Source of the DNA: DATFVB01 sp963714035
GTDB taxonomy: Bacteria; Acidobacteriota; Thermoanaerobaculia; UBA5066; DATFVB01
Length of the DNA: 64,000 nucleotides
NCBI GenBank assembly: GCA_963714035.1
Contig: OY970224.1
Span: 2,542,001 to 2,606,000 of the forward strand
Reading direction: 5' to 3'
Below, piece by piece: positions 55,836-64,000 of the stretch (its first letter is position 1; every line of letters begins with the position of its first letter). The notes under the pieces were generated by a model that ran no database searches, was not told the DNA's origin, and saw only the letters and a program-made list of their open reading frames with translations. A program made the translations under genes and the position numbers.

Positions 55836-57551
55836 ATGACTGAGCTAGCTTGGGTCGGAAAGAAGGCGGTCGAGAACCATCATCGGGAGGTTCCATACCG
55901 ACTCCTGAAGTGCGATCCATCGCTCTCCGTGGGTGACCCGGAGGACGGCAACCTCCTTGTCGAGGGAGACAATCTCGAAGCCCTGAAGGCCTTACTTCCC
56001 TTCTATCGCGGCCAGGTCAAGTGCATCTACATCGACCCGCCGTACAACACCGGTCAGGACGAGCGCGACTCCGAAGGGCGCAGGACGGGGTGGATCTATA
56101 GCGACAACCTCAATAGCCCAGAGATACGTGAGTGGCTTGGACGCGTAGTGGGGAGTGAGGCCGACGATCTTTCCCGGCACGATAAGTGGCTCTGCATGAT
56201 GTATCCAAGACTCTCTCTCCTTAAGGACTTCCTGCGTTTGGACGGCGCACTCTTCGCCAGCATCGACGAAAATGAGTATGCCAACTTGCGAGCCTTACTC
56301 GACGAGATATTTGGAATCAGGAACCGGGTTGGAACTATCGTGTGGAAGAACGCTACGGACAATAACCCCACAAATATCTCTCTGGAGCACGAGTACGTTC
56401 TTTGCTATGCGCGGGACAAGGCCCACCTTCCTGCGGAGTGGAAGTCAGAAACACTCGCGGTAAAACAGCGGCTCTTGAAGGTCTCGCAAGATTTCCTTGA
56501 CTCGTTTCCCGACTCGGCTGATCGACAACGGGCATATTCGACTTGGCTCCGCGACAATAAGGCCTACCTCTGGCCCCTTCAGGACTACAAGTTCATCGAC
56601 GATGGCGGGGTATTCACTGGGATGCGAGCCGTGCACAACCCCGGCAAAGAAGGTTACCGATACGACGTCATCCATCCGCGAACCGGCAAGCCATGTGCCC
56701 AGCCGTTGATGGGATACCGTTTCCCCGAAGAAACGATGAAACGACTCCTTGGAGAGGGACGAATTATTTTCGGCGAAGACGAAAGCAAGATCGTCGAACT
56801 GAAGGTGTATGTTAAGGAGTACCGGGCGAAACTCTCAAGCGTCTTCGAGTTGGACGGTCGCGTGGGGACAAATGAGCTCAAGGAGATCTTTCCAGAGAAT
56901 CGGCGTCCGTTCGACTTTCCGAAGCCCACAGCCTTGATCGAGGAACTCATCAGCTTCACGTCGACCGAAGACGATCTTATCCTTGATTCGTTTGCCGGAA
57001 GTGGAACCACCGGGCACGCAGTCCTTAAGCTTAATAAAGCGGATGGAAAGCGCCGCAGGTTCATCCTCGTTGAAATGAAGCCGGAGATCTCGCGTGAAAT
57101 CACCGCGGAACGCGTGAAGCGCGTCGCTGAGGGCTACGTTAACGCAAAGGGTGACCGGATCGAGGGCCTGGGGGGTGGCTTCCGATATTGCAGGCTTGGG
57201 GACGGGCTCTTTAGTTCGGACGGCCAGATCACGGACTCGGTCTCGTTTGCCGATCTTGCACGCCACGTCTTTTTCGTGACGACCGGTCAGCCGTCTCAAA
57301 ACGGCGGCAAGAAATCCAGCCCGTTCATAGGTGCCCACGGCGAGACAGCCGTCTACCTCCTCTACAACGGAATACTCGGCGACAGACGACCAGGAAGCGG
57401 CAACGTGCTCACTGGAAGGGTTCTAGCAGAACTCCCTGAGCATTCTGGCCGGCGAGTGGTTTTCGGGGAGGCAACGACGCTGTCGCGGGCGCGTCTTCGT
57501 CGTGAAAACGTCGAGTTCCGGCAGATCCCATACGACGTGAGGTCCTGCTAA
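55836..57551 (+). CDS. mod: Type III restriction-modification DNA methyltransferase (Mod)
   Basis: 571 residues from ATG 55836. Beta-class adenine-N6 methyltransferase: the catalytic motif IV VKCIYIDPPYNTGQDERDSE (DPPY) at about residue 62-80 comes before the SAM-binding motif I LILDSFAGSGTTGHAVLKLN at about 382-405. The region between, about residues 150-360, should contain the target recognition domain. N-terminal NLLVEGDNLEALKALLPFYR is typical of Mod. Methylates one strand of an unknown asymmetric site. The following res gene starts directly after the TAA. The base composition is lower in GC than the core genes, suggesting transfer. Confidence 0.93.
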   Translation: MTELAWVGKKAVENHHREVPYRLLKCDPSLSVGDPEDGNLLVEGDNLEALKALLPFYRGQVKCIYIDPPYNTGQDERDSEGRRTGWIYSDNLNSPEIREWLGRVVGSEADDLSRHDKWLCMMYPRLSLLKDFLRLDGALFASIDENEYANLRALLDEIFGIRNRVGTIVWKNATDNNPTNISLEHEYVLCYARDKAHLPAEWKSETLAVKQRLLKVSQDFLDSFPDSADRQRAYSTWLRDNKAYLWPLQDYKFIDDGGVFTGMRAVHNPGKEGYRYDVIHPRTGKPCAQPLMGYRFPEETMKRLLGEGRIIFGEDESKIVELKVYVKEYRAKLSSVFELDGRVGTNELKEIFPENRRPFDFPKPTALIEELISFTSTEDDLILDSFAGSGTTGHAVLKLNKADGKRRRFILVEMKPEISREITAERVKRVAEGYVNAKGDRIEGLGGGFRYCRLGDGLFSSDGQITDSVSFADLARHVFFVTTGQPSQNGGKKSSPFIGAHGETAVYLLYNGILGDRRPGSGNVLTGRVLAELPEHSGRRVVFGEATTLSRARLRRENVEFRQIPYDVRSC

Positions 57552-60140
57552 GTGGAGCTCAAGGGCTACCAGTCTCGTTCGCTGGAACGGCTGGGCGACT
57601 TCCTTACGAAAGCCAAGGAAAGAAACCCGAAACTCGCTTTTATTGAGATGACCGAGAGGCCGTATGTAACCGCGGCGCTCCCGGCAGAACTTCGAGATAT
57701 ACCCTACGTCTGTGTGCGCGTCCCGACGGGCGGTGGAAAGACGTTCATGGCCACTCACGCGATCCCCATCGCGGCAAAGCGATATCTCGAGCGCGAATAT
57801 CCTCTGACTGTCTGGCTGGCTCCCACAAATACGATCGTCTCTCAAACGCTCCGAGCCTTGAAGAACCCAAGGCATCCTTATCGGCAAGTGTTGGATGGTG
57901 CTTTCGCCGGGAACGTTTCGCTTATGACACTAGTTGAGGCGCTGTCGGTCACGCCTTCGACGATCGCTGGTAGCGCAACCGTTATCGTGTCAACGCTCGC
58001 CGGCCTTAGGACCGAAGACACCGACGGCCGAAGAGTGTATGAGCAGAACGGTGCTCTTCAGGCCCATTTTTCCGAGCTAACTGCCGGGGAGCGAGCGAGG
58101 CTCGAACGAGACGGCGATGGGCTTGCGTCGATGAGTCTTGCTAACGTCTTGCGTCTCCACCGCCCGCTCGTAATCGCCGATGAGGCGCACAATGCGCGAA
58201 CCGCCCTATCCTTCGAGATGTTTAGACGGATCGCGCCCGCCGCGATCGTGGAGTTCACGGCGACGCCGGACCAGGAACGGAACCCAAGCAATGTGCTCTG
58301 CCATGTCTCCGCCTTAGAACTGAAGGCGGAGAAGATGATCAAGTTGCCAATTCGGCTCGTGACGCGCGAAGAGTGGCGGGACGCCGTCACTGACGCGATT
58401 GGGAAGGTCGAGGGGCTTCAAGAGGCGGCAAACGAGGTGCAAAGGGAGACCGGGGAATACATCCGTCCGATCGTCCTCCTTCAAGCGCAGCCGAGGAACG
58501 AGACGCGGGAAACAGTTACGATCGAAGTTCTGAAGGCCTCTCTCATCAAGGACTTTCGGGTCCCTGAAGACCAGATTGCGGTAGCGACCGGCGAAACGGA
58601 CGACCTCCCCGATGACATCCTCGACCCCTCGTGCCCGGTACGCTTCGTCCTTACGGTACAAAAGCTTCGTGAGGGATGGGATTGCCCGTTCGCCTATGTC
58701 CTCTGCAGCGTGTCTCACATCTCAACAGCAAGGTCGGTTGAGCAGGTGCTGGGCCGGATTCTTCGCATGCCGCGCGCCGAGACCAAGAGCCGGGAAGAAC
58801 TGAACCGGGCATATGCCTTTGTCACATCCTCGGATTTCTCCGGAGCGGCCCGATCCCTGGAGGACGCGCTCGTCGAAAGCGGGTTCGAGAGATTTGAGGC
58901 TGCAAAAATGATCGAAGGCGGCCCTCCCCCCCTGTTCCCATTTCCGGAAATCGTCGTCGACGAGGAATTTGAAGAGGCGCCAAGGATCGATCGGCTCTCG
59001 GCGAGCCTTCGAAACCGCCTCCGTATCGAAAATAACCCGTCGGGTTCGGGCGCGCGGGTCGTTTACACAGGCCCAGGCCTGACTGGCCTTGAGGAACGAG
59101 AATTGTGCTCGGCAGCTCATGGCGATACCGGCATGGTGTCTGCGATCAAACTCGCCAGAAAGAGCCGTGGCCAACCAGTCTTTCCCGCTGCGATGGGTGT
59201 CGAGCTTTCGATTCCTCAACTTTCGATTCGCATGGGCAATAGGCTCGAGCTATTTGAGGACCAATTTGCGGGCGTGCCACCCGAACTCGACCCGGAGGAT
59301 GCGAAGTTGGACGACGACGCCTTCCCTCGATACGAAGGGCCAAGACCGGCGCTGGACATCGACATCGACGACCGCGGTTCGGTTGCCGGCTCCGTTCAGT
59401 CCGTTGTGTTCGATCGCCCATTGCCGTATTTTGGTCTCGGTCAGCCGACCCCGGCGGCGCTGGCGGTCTGGCTAGACCGAAACATCCCTCATCCGCTGGT
59501 TCCCGCGAGGAAGAGTGAGCCGTTTATGAGGGAGGTCATCGAATACCTCACAGCTGGGAGAGGCATACCGTTTGAGGAGCTCAAGGCTTCGCAGTTTCGG
59601 CTTCGCGACGCCGTTGAGCGTCGGCTGACCCAGATTCAAGACAAGGCGCGCGGACAGGCTTTCCTTGAGTTTGTTGAGGCAAGCGGGGCGGCCAGCCTCA
59701 CGGTCGATCCTTCGATCTGTTTCTCGTTTGACCGGAATGGCTATCCCGCCAACCAGCTTTACACCGCGACGACGTTCCGAAATCACTACTACGAGCGCCC
59801 GGGAGACATGAATGCAGAGGAGGCCAACTGTGCCCTCACCATCGATTCACTTCGGGAGATTGACGTGTGGGTTAGAAACCTGGAACGGCGGGAGAGGTTT
59901 TCTTTTTGGCTTCCGACCTCGACCGATCGCTTCTATCCCGATTTTGTTGGTCGGTTAAGGGACGGCCGGTTTCTGGTGGTCGAGTACAAGGGCGCTCACC
60001 TCATGGACACTTCGGATACCAGAGAAAAGAAAATGGTCGGCGAGCTGTGGCAGGAAAAGAGTCAGGGAAAATGCCTTTTTCTTCTCGTTGGAGGAGACAC
60101 CTTGAGTCGGATAGCTCTTGCGGCTCGTTCTGCCCGGTGA
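57552..60140 (+). CDS. res: Type III restriction subunit (Res), SF2 helicase-nuclease
   Basis: 862 residues from GTG 57552 adjacent to the mod stop. Motor motifs: VCVRVPTGGGKTFMATHAIP (Walker A), LAPTNTIVSQTLRALK, VIADEAHNAR (DEAH box), VEFTATPDQ, and later VQKLREGWDCPFAYVLCSVS and VEQVLGRILRMPRAETKSRE (motif VI). The C-terminus has a PD-(D/E)XK nuclease: RFYPDFVGRLRDGRFLVVEY then KGAHL (PD ... EYK). With Mod it should cut unmethylated DNA after ATP-driven translocation or sliding. Stops 47 bp before the next gene. Confidence 0.92.
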   Translation: MELKGYQSRSLERLGDFLTKAKERNPKLAFIEMTERPYVTAALPAELRDIPYVCVRVPTGGGKTFMATHAIPIAAKRYLEREYPLTVWLAPTNTIVSQTLRALKNPRHPYRQVLDGAFAGNVSLMTLVEALSVTPSTIAGSATVIVSTLAGLRTEDTDGRRVYEQNGALQAHFSELTAGERARLERDGDGLASMSLANVLRLHRPLVIADEAHNARTALSFEMFRRIAPAAIVEFTATPDQERNPSNVLCHVSALELKAEKMIKLPIRLVTREEWRDAVTDAIGKVEGLQEAANEVQRETGEYIRPIVLLQAQPRNETRETVTIEVLKASLIKDFRVPEDQIAVATGETDDLPDDILDPSCPVRFVLTVQKLREGWDCPFAYVLCSVSHISTARSVEQVLGRILRMPRAETKSREELNRAYAFVTSSDFSGAARSLEDALVESGFERFEAAKMIEGGPPPLFPFPEIVVDEEFEEAPRIDRLSASLRNRLRIENNPSGSGARVVYTGPGLTGLEERELCSAAHGDTGMVSAIKLARKSRGQPVFPAAMGVELSIPQLSIRMGNRLELFEDQFAGVPPELDPEDAKLDDDAFPRYEGPRPALDIDIDDRGSVAGSVQSVVFDRPLPYFGLGQPTPAALAVWLDRNIPHPLVPARKSEPFMREVIEYLTAGRGIPFEELKASQFRLRDAVERRLTQIQDKARGQAFLEFVEASGAASLTVDPSICFSFDRNGYPANQLYTATTFRNHYYERPGDMNAEEANCALTIDSLREIDVWVRNLERRERFSFWLPTSTDRFYPDFVGRLRDGRFLVVEYKGAHLMDTSDTREKKMVGELWQEKSQGKCLFLLVGGDTLSRIALAARSAR

Positions 60141-60187
60141 CATGACGAAGCGCCGCCCCCGCGTGGGCCGGTTACGATAGGTCACCG

Positions 60188-63100
60188 ATGCAAGTCGAGC
60201 ATTCGGCTCTCCAGCTGTCGGCCTCCGATCTTGGCCGCTTCCTTTCCTGCCGGCACTGCACAGCGCTCGACGTGGAGGTTGCGGCGGGTACTCGGGCCGC
60301 GCCCTTTTTCGCCGATCCGTTCCTCGAAATGCTTGCGAAGCGGGGGCTGGAACACGAGAAGAAGTACCTCACCTCGATCAACGATAGCAGTGATAAAGTC
60401 CTTAATCTCGCAGGTCTTTCACATGCAGAGGCCGAAGATCGGTGCCTTGAAGCGATGCAAACAGGACGGAGGGCAATCGCGCAGGGTGTTCTTCGCAGCC
60501 GCGAGCTCTTGGGGGTGCCCGACGTCCTCCAGCGGGTCGAAACCCCCAGCGGTCTCGGTTCGTGGTCCTACGAGGTTTACGACACGAAACTAGCGCGGGA
60601 GACACGCGGCACGACCATTCTTCAGCTCTCGCTTTATTCGGAGCTCCTCGGGGAAACGCAGGGACTCCTTCCGGATAGCTTTCACGTCATCACCCCCAAT
60701 CCATTGAAGCCGCGTCAATCGTTCCGAGTCGCGGACTACGCGGCGTTCTACCGATTCGTTCTGCGAGGATTGAAGGAGATGGTCGGTCAAGAGTCATCCA
60801 AGCTGCTCGACGCGAACTATCCGGAGCCGGTCGACTATTGCGACGTTTGCCGCTGGGGAGGCCAGTGCGACAAGCGGCGCCGCAAGGACGACCATCTCTC
60901 GCTCGTCGCGGGCATGACGCGGCTCCAGCGGCGGGAGTTGGAACCGCGCGGCATCATCACGCTCGCGGCATTGGGCCGACTTCCCGTTCCGCTGGCCTTC
61001 AAACCTCAACGCGGCTCGAAGGAGTCGATCGAGCGGGTCTGCAACCAGGCGCGCGTGCAGCTCGAGGAGAGGGAGATCGGAAAGCCCGTGCGGGAGCTGC
61101 TCGAGCCGATCGAGGCCGGCCGCGGCCTCGCAACCCTTCCGCTCCCTTCGATCGGCGATGTCTTCCTCGATCTCGAAGGCGACCACTTTGCGCGCGAGGG
61201 CGGACGAGAGTATCTCTTCGGTCTCACGATCCTCGAGGCTGGCGGGAGGACGCGACACGTCAAGCTCTGGGGGCATTCGGATACTGAAGAGAAGGCCGCG
61301 TTCGAGAAGACCGTGGACGAGATCCTGACTTCGTGGGCGGCCCACCACCAGATGCACGTCTATCACTACGCTCCGTACGAACCGTCCGCGTTCAAGCGCC
61401 TCATGGGCCGGCACGTGACGCGGGGGACGGACATCGACAAGATGCTGCGGTCGCGACTCTTCGTAGACCTCTACGCTGTGGTCAGGCAGGGTCTCCGGGC
61501 GAGTGTCGAGAAATACTCGATCAAGGATCTCGAAAAGTTCTACGGCTTCGAGCGCCAGGCGAAGCTTTTCGATGCCGGCGCTGCGCGTCGATTCATCGAG
61601 CAAGCGCTCGAGGCTGAGGACCCGGAGAGCATTCCGGCTGAAATCCGAACGCTCGTCGAGAACTACAACGAGGAAGACTGCGTGTCGGCTCTCTGGCTGC
61701 GGGATTGGCTCGAGAGTCTGCGAAAGGAGCTCGAAGAGGGGGGCACGGCTGTTCCGCGGCCGCTCCCCGGCGACGGCGAGATTTCGGAAAAGGCGGAGGA
61801 GAGAAACGCCGAGGTCCAGGCCGCCATGGACGCGCTCCTGGCCGGAGTGCCCGCCGAGAAGAACGAGCGAAGCCGCGAAGAGCATGCGAAGTGGCTGCTC
61901 GCCCACATGCTCGAATTTCATCGCCGCGAAGACAAGGTCACGTGGTGGGAGTTCTTCCGGCTGAGCGACCTCGTGGAAGAAGACGACCTGTTGGACGAGC
62001 GGGCCGCCGTCGCCGGATTGGTGTTTGTCCAGCGACTTCCGCTCAAGGGCAGGGAGAAGACGCCGGTCGATCGTTACACCTTCCCGCCCCAGGAGTTCGA
62101 GGCGGACAAGAAAGACAAGCTCTACGTCCACGGTGGAACGATGCTCGGCACCGTCGTGGCGTTCGATGCGGCATCCCGTTCGGTGGACGTCAAGAAGACA
62201 ATAGCCAGCGCCCAAAACCACCCCCGGTCGGCTTTCATTCATTCCCGGTTTCCTCCCGACACGATGGAAACAGCGCTCATGCGGCTCGCGAGCCAGGTGA
62301 TCGCTAGCGGACTCGACAGTGTGGCAAGCGCGGCGCGCGACTTGTTGCTCGGCAACGCTCCGCGTTTGAAGAGCGGGACCCATGCCCGGAAAGACGGCGA
62401 GGACCGTGTCGAGTGGGCGAAGCGGACCGTCCTCGATCTCGATCGTTCCATTCTTCCGATCCAGGGGCCGCCGGGAGCGGGGAAGACTTACACCGGCGCG
62501 CGAATGATCCTGGATTGCGTCCGAAATGGCTTGAAGGTCGGCGTGACGGCCGTGAGCCACAAGGTCATCGAGAATCTGCTCCGAGCCACCCGAAAGGCGG
62601 CCGCCGACGCCGGCGTTCCGTGGACGAGCATTCGGAAAGTGTCGGATCTGAGCGAGGTGCCCGAGCCCGGGATCGACGAAACGACCGATGCCGCCGAAGT
62701 GCGCGCCGCGCTCGACGCCGGCCGCGCCCAGGTCGGCGCAGGCACCGCCTGGCTCTGGGCGCATGTGGACTTCGCAGACTTCCTCGACGTCCTGTTCGTC
62801 GATGAAGCGGGGCAGGCATCGCTCGCAAACGTCCTCGCCATGGCGCAGTCGGCAAAGAGTGTCGTTTTGCTGGGTGATCCGCAGCAGCTTCAGCAACCTC
62901 AGCGCGGCACGCACCCGGATGGCGTCGATGCATCGGCTTTGCAGCACCTGCTGGGCGACGAGAAGACGATTCCCGACGAGAAGGGAATCTTCCTTGAAGA
63001 GACCTGGCGGCTGGCGCCGTCGATCTGCCGGTTCACATCCGACCTCTTTTACGAAGACCGGCTCAAACCGAGACCGGGGCTCGATCGGCTCTCGCTCTCA

Positions 63101-63616
63101 GGCGTACCTCCGTATGAAGGCACCGGCCTGTGGTTCGCTCCGGTAGAACACGACGGCAACCGCGATGTGTCGCCCGAGGAAGTGGCCGCCGTCGAGGCCA
63201 TCGTCGGTCGCCTTCTCGCCGAGGGGAGCGTATGGACGAACGAGAAGGGCGAGACGAAACCGCTTGGCGCGCGGGACATTCTCGTCGTTGCTCCGTTCAA
63301 CCGCCACGTCAACCGGCTGCAGGAGGCTATCCGCAGCCGCGGCGTGAGCGTCGGCACCGTGGACAAGTTCCAAGGGCAGGAGGCCGCCGTCGTGATCTAT
63401 TCGATGGCGACTTCGCGCCCGGAGGATGCCCCGCGTGGAATGGAATTCCTCTATAGCCTCGACCGATTCAACGTCGCCACTTCTCGGGCCCGCTGCGCCT
63501 GCATTCTCGTCGCGAGCCCGCGGCTCCTCGAGCCGGACTGCAAGACGCCTCGTCAGATGCGGTTGACCAACGCCCTCTGCCGGTATGCGGAACTGGCGCA
63601 CGTGGTCTACTTGTAA
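60188..63616 (+). CDS. TM0106-type RecB-like nuclease fused to a Dna2-like SF1 helicase
   Basis: 1142 residues from ATG 60188. N-terminal (about 1-290) RecB/Cas4-like nuclease: LSASDLGRFLSCRHC at the start, the catalytic region WSYEVYDTKLARETRGTTIL (YDTKL as (D/E)xK), and paired Cys in DYCDVCRWGGQCDKRRRKDD that may hold an iron-sulfur cluster. The middle (about 310-520) is an RNase H-like TM0106 domain (DVFLDLEGDHFA; HYAPYEPSAFKRL; YNEEDCVSALWLRDWL). The C-terminal SF1 helicase has LPIQGPPGAGKTYTGARMIL, VLFVDEAGQASLANVLAM, VVLLGDPQQLQQPQRG and GTVDKFQGQEAAVVIYSMAT. Possibly DNA repair or anti-phage defence beside mod/res; GC is higher than those. Confidence 0.88.
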   Translation: MQVEHSALQLSASDLGRFLSCRHCTALDVEVAAGTRAAPFFADPFLEMLAKRGLEHEKKYLTSINDSSDKVLNLAGLSHAEAEDRCLEAMQTGRRAIAQGVLRSRELLGVPDVLQRVETPSGLGSWSYEVYDTKLARETRGTTILQLSLYSELLGETQGLLPDSFHVITPNPLKPRQSFRVADYAAFYRFVLRGLKEMVGQESSKLLDANYPEPVDYCDVCRWGGQCDKRRRKDDHLSLVAGMTRLQRRELEPRGIITLAALGRLPVPLAFKPQRGSKESIERVCNQARVQLEEREIGKPVRELLEPIEAGRGLATLPLPSIGDVFLDLEGDHFAREGGREYLFGLTILEAGGRTRHVKLWGHSDTEEKAAFEKTVDEILTSWAAHHQMHVYHYAPYEPSAFKRLMGRHVTRGTDIDKMLRSRLFVDLYAVVRQGLRASVEKYSIKDLEKFYGFERQAKLFDAGAARRFIEQALEAEDPESIPAEIRTLVENYNEEDCVSALWLRDWLESLRKELEEGGTAVPRPLPGDGEISEKAEERNAEVQAAMDALLAGVPAEKNERSREEHAKWLLAHMLEFHRREDKVTWWEFFRLSDLVEEDDLLDERAAVAGLVFVQRLPLKGREKTPVDRYTFPPQEFEADKKDKLYVHGGTMLGTVVAFDAASRSVDVKKTIASAQNHPRSAFIHSRFPPDTMETALMRLASQVIASGLDSVASAARDLLLGNAPRLKSGTHARKDGEDRVEWAKRTVLDLDRSILPIQGPPGAGKTYTGARMILDCVRNGLKVGVTAVSHKVIENLLRATRKAAADAGVPWTSIRKVSDLSEVPEPGIDETTDAAEVRAALDAGRAQVGAGTAWLWAHVDFADFLDVLFVDEAGQASLANVLAMAQSAKSVVLLGDPQQLQQPQRGTHPDGVDASALQHLLGDEKTIPDEKGIFLEETWRLAPSICRFTSDLFYEDRLKPRPGLDRLSLSGVPPYEGTGLWFAPVEHDGNRDVSPEEVAAVEAIVGRLLAEGSVWTNEKGETKPLGARDILVVAPFNRHVNRLQEAIRSRGVSVGTVDKFQGQEAAVVIYSMATSRPEDAPRGMEFLYSLDRFNVATSRARCACILVASPRLLEPDCKTPRQMRLTNALCRYAELAHVVYL

Positions 63617-63705
63617 CACCAACATGACCATTAGAAGAACTATGAAGCCAGACTGCACCACGAGTGCGCGCCTCTAGACTGGGAGGAACGGAAAGGAGTG
63701 GGAGG

Positions 63706-64000
63706 ATGACGGAATTCTGGGATCCCTTCTGCGGTTACTATACACAGCCTCTCCTCGAGGTAAATCGTGAAATCGAAAAGTGGAGCACTGAGAATAGCGT
63801 CCACAACTATGCCTCGACAACATTGCATTTTGAGAGAATTCTCGGGAAGCTCGAGGGAGATCGCGCGGGAAGACTGCTTATACTCTTGGAGTCGCCATCC
63901 ACACCGTTTCCAGTTCAGAGCTGCGACTCAGATCCACAGGACGAAGGCAACGGAGCATTTCGCTACTTTTGCTTAACTGCTGGTGACTGGGAGATGCTTC
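63706..64000 (+). CDS. Unidentified protein, 5' part (cut by window end)
   Basis: ATG 63706 is preceded by AAGGAGTGGGAGG, a strong ribosome binding site, and the frame stays open to the window edge. It reads MTEFWDPFCGYYTQPLLEVN, then REIEKWSTENSVHNYASTTL and LEGDRAGRLLILLESPSTPF. The base composition is more AT-rich than the preceding gene, with a codon use like the mod/res genes, which points to transferred DNA. No motif is recognised. Its position after the nuclease-helicase gene suggests another element of the defence island. Confidence 0.65.
   Translation, partial: MTEFWDPFCGYYTQPLLEVNREIEKWSTENSVHNYASTTLHFERILGKLEGDRAGRLLILLESPSTPFPVQSCDSDPQDEGNGAFRYFCLTAGDWEML

Overview
The window is GC-rich, densely coded bacterial DNA with many GTG/TTG starts and 4-bp start/stop overlaps. 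It contains Hanks-type Ser/Thr kinases fused to TPR tails, HslVU, RecD2, Mpl, secreted beta-propeller proteins, a tmRNA and several families of short dispersed palindromic repeats. By gene content this looks like a diderm, probably Acidobacteriota (perhaps Thermoanaerobaculia-like). That placement is inference; there is no rRNA gene here.

Layout. 1-7.4 kb: two tandem, very similar kinase-TPR genes (the first cut by the window edge), an M15-type murein peptidase on the minus strand and the helicase gene recD2 with a small secreted protein translationally coupled to it. 7.4-14.5 kb: secreted proteins including a HExxH metalloprotease, threonine synthase, a dicarboxylate symporter, two tiny Cys-containing proteins, a GlsB/YeaQ protein, the orphaned tail of a third kinase and a tRNA-Arg. 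14.6-19.5 kb: moaA and fdhD, a CheY-like regulator, Zn-ribbon proteins, and two MITE-like inverted-repeat elements whose ends supply the stop codons of neighbouring genes. 19.5-23.7 kb: a tightly coupled minus-strand operon of an asparagine-synthase-like ligase, a radical SAM enzyme and a flavin halogenase-like oxidase, the best candidate for an undescribed pathway. 23.8-29.4 kb: two large secreted beta-propeller proteins and a third inverted-repeat element. 29.4-41 kb: FKBP/DUF1573, mpl, hslVU, DedA and polA, punctuated by repeats. 41-50.5 kb: TonB-C-like and membrane proteins, DUF1015, and an amidase-GerMN-murI-rph-methyltransferase operon with overlapping genes. 50.6-53.8 kb: toxin-antitoxin-like genes (nucleotidyltransferase plus Xre; hicB with a frameshifted hicA; a further antitoxin-like gene) and a hemerythrin/DoxX pair. 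54.2 kb: tmRNA. 54.5-55.8 kb: repeat debris. 55.8-64 kb: a type III restriction-modification pair (mod, res), a 1142-residue nuclease-helicase fusion and an unidentified partial gene, together resembling a defence island of lower GC.

Working logic. The core genes serve cell wall synthesis and remodelling (mpl, murI, amidase, M15 peptidase), protein quality control (HslVU, FKBP, tmRNA), DNA repair and replication (polA, recD2) and molybdenum cofactor/formate metabolism (moaA, fdhD). The accessory layer is unusually rich in small Zn-ribbon proteins, TA-like genes and intergenic repeats, most of which lie directly 3' of genes.
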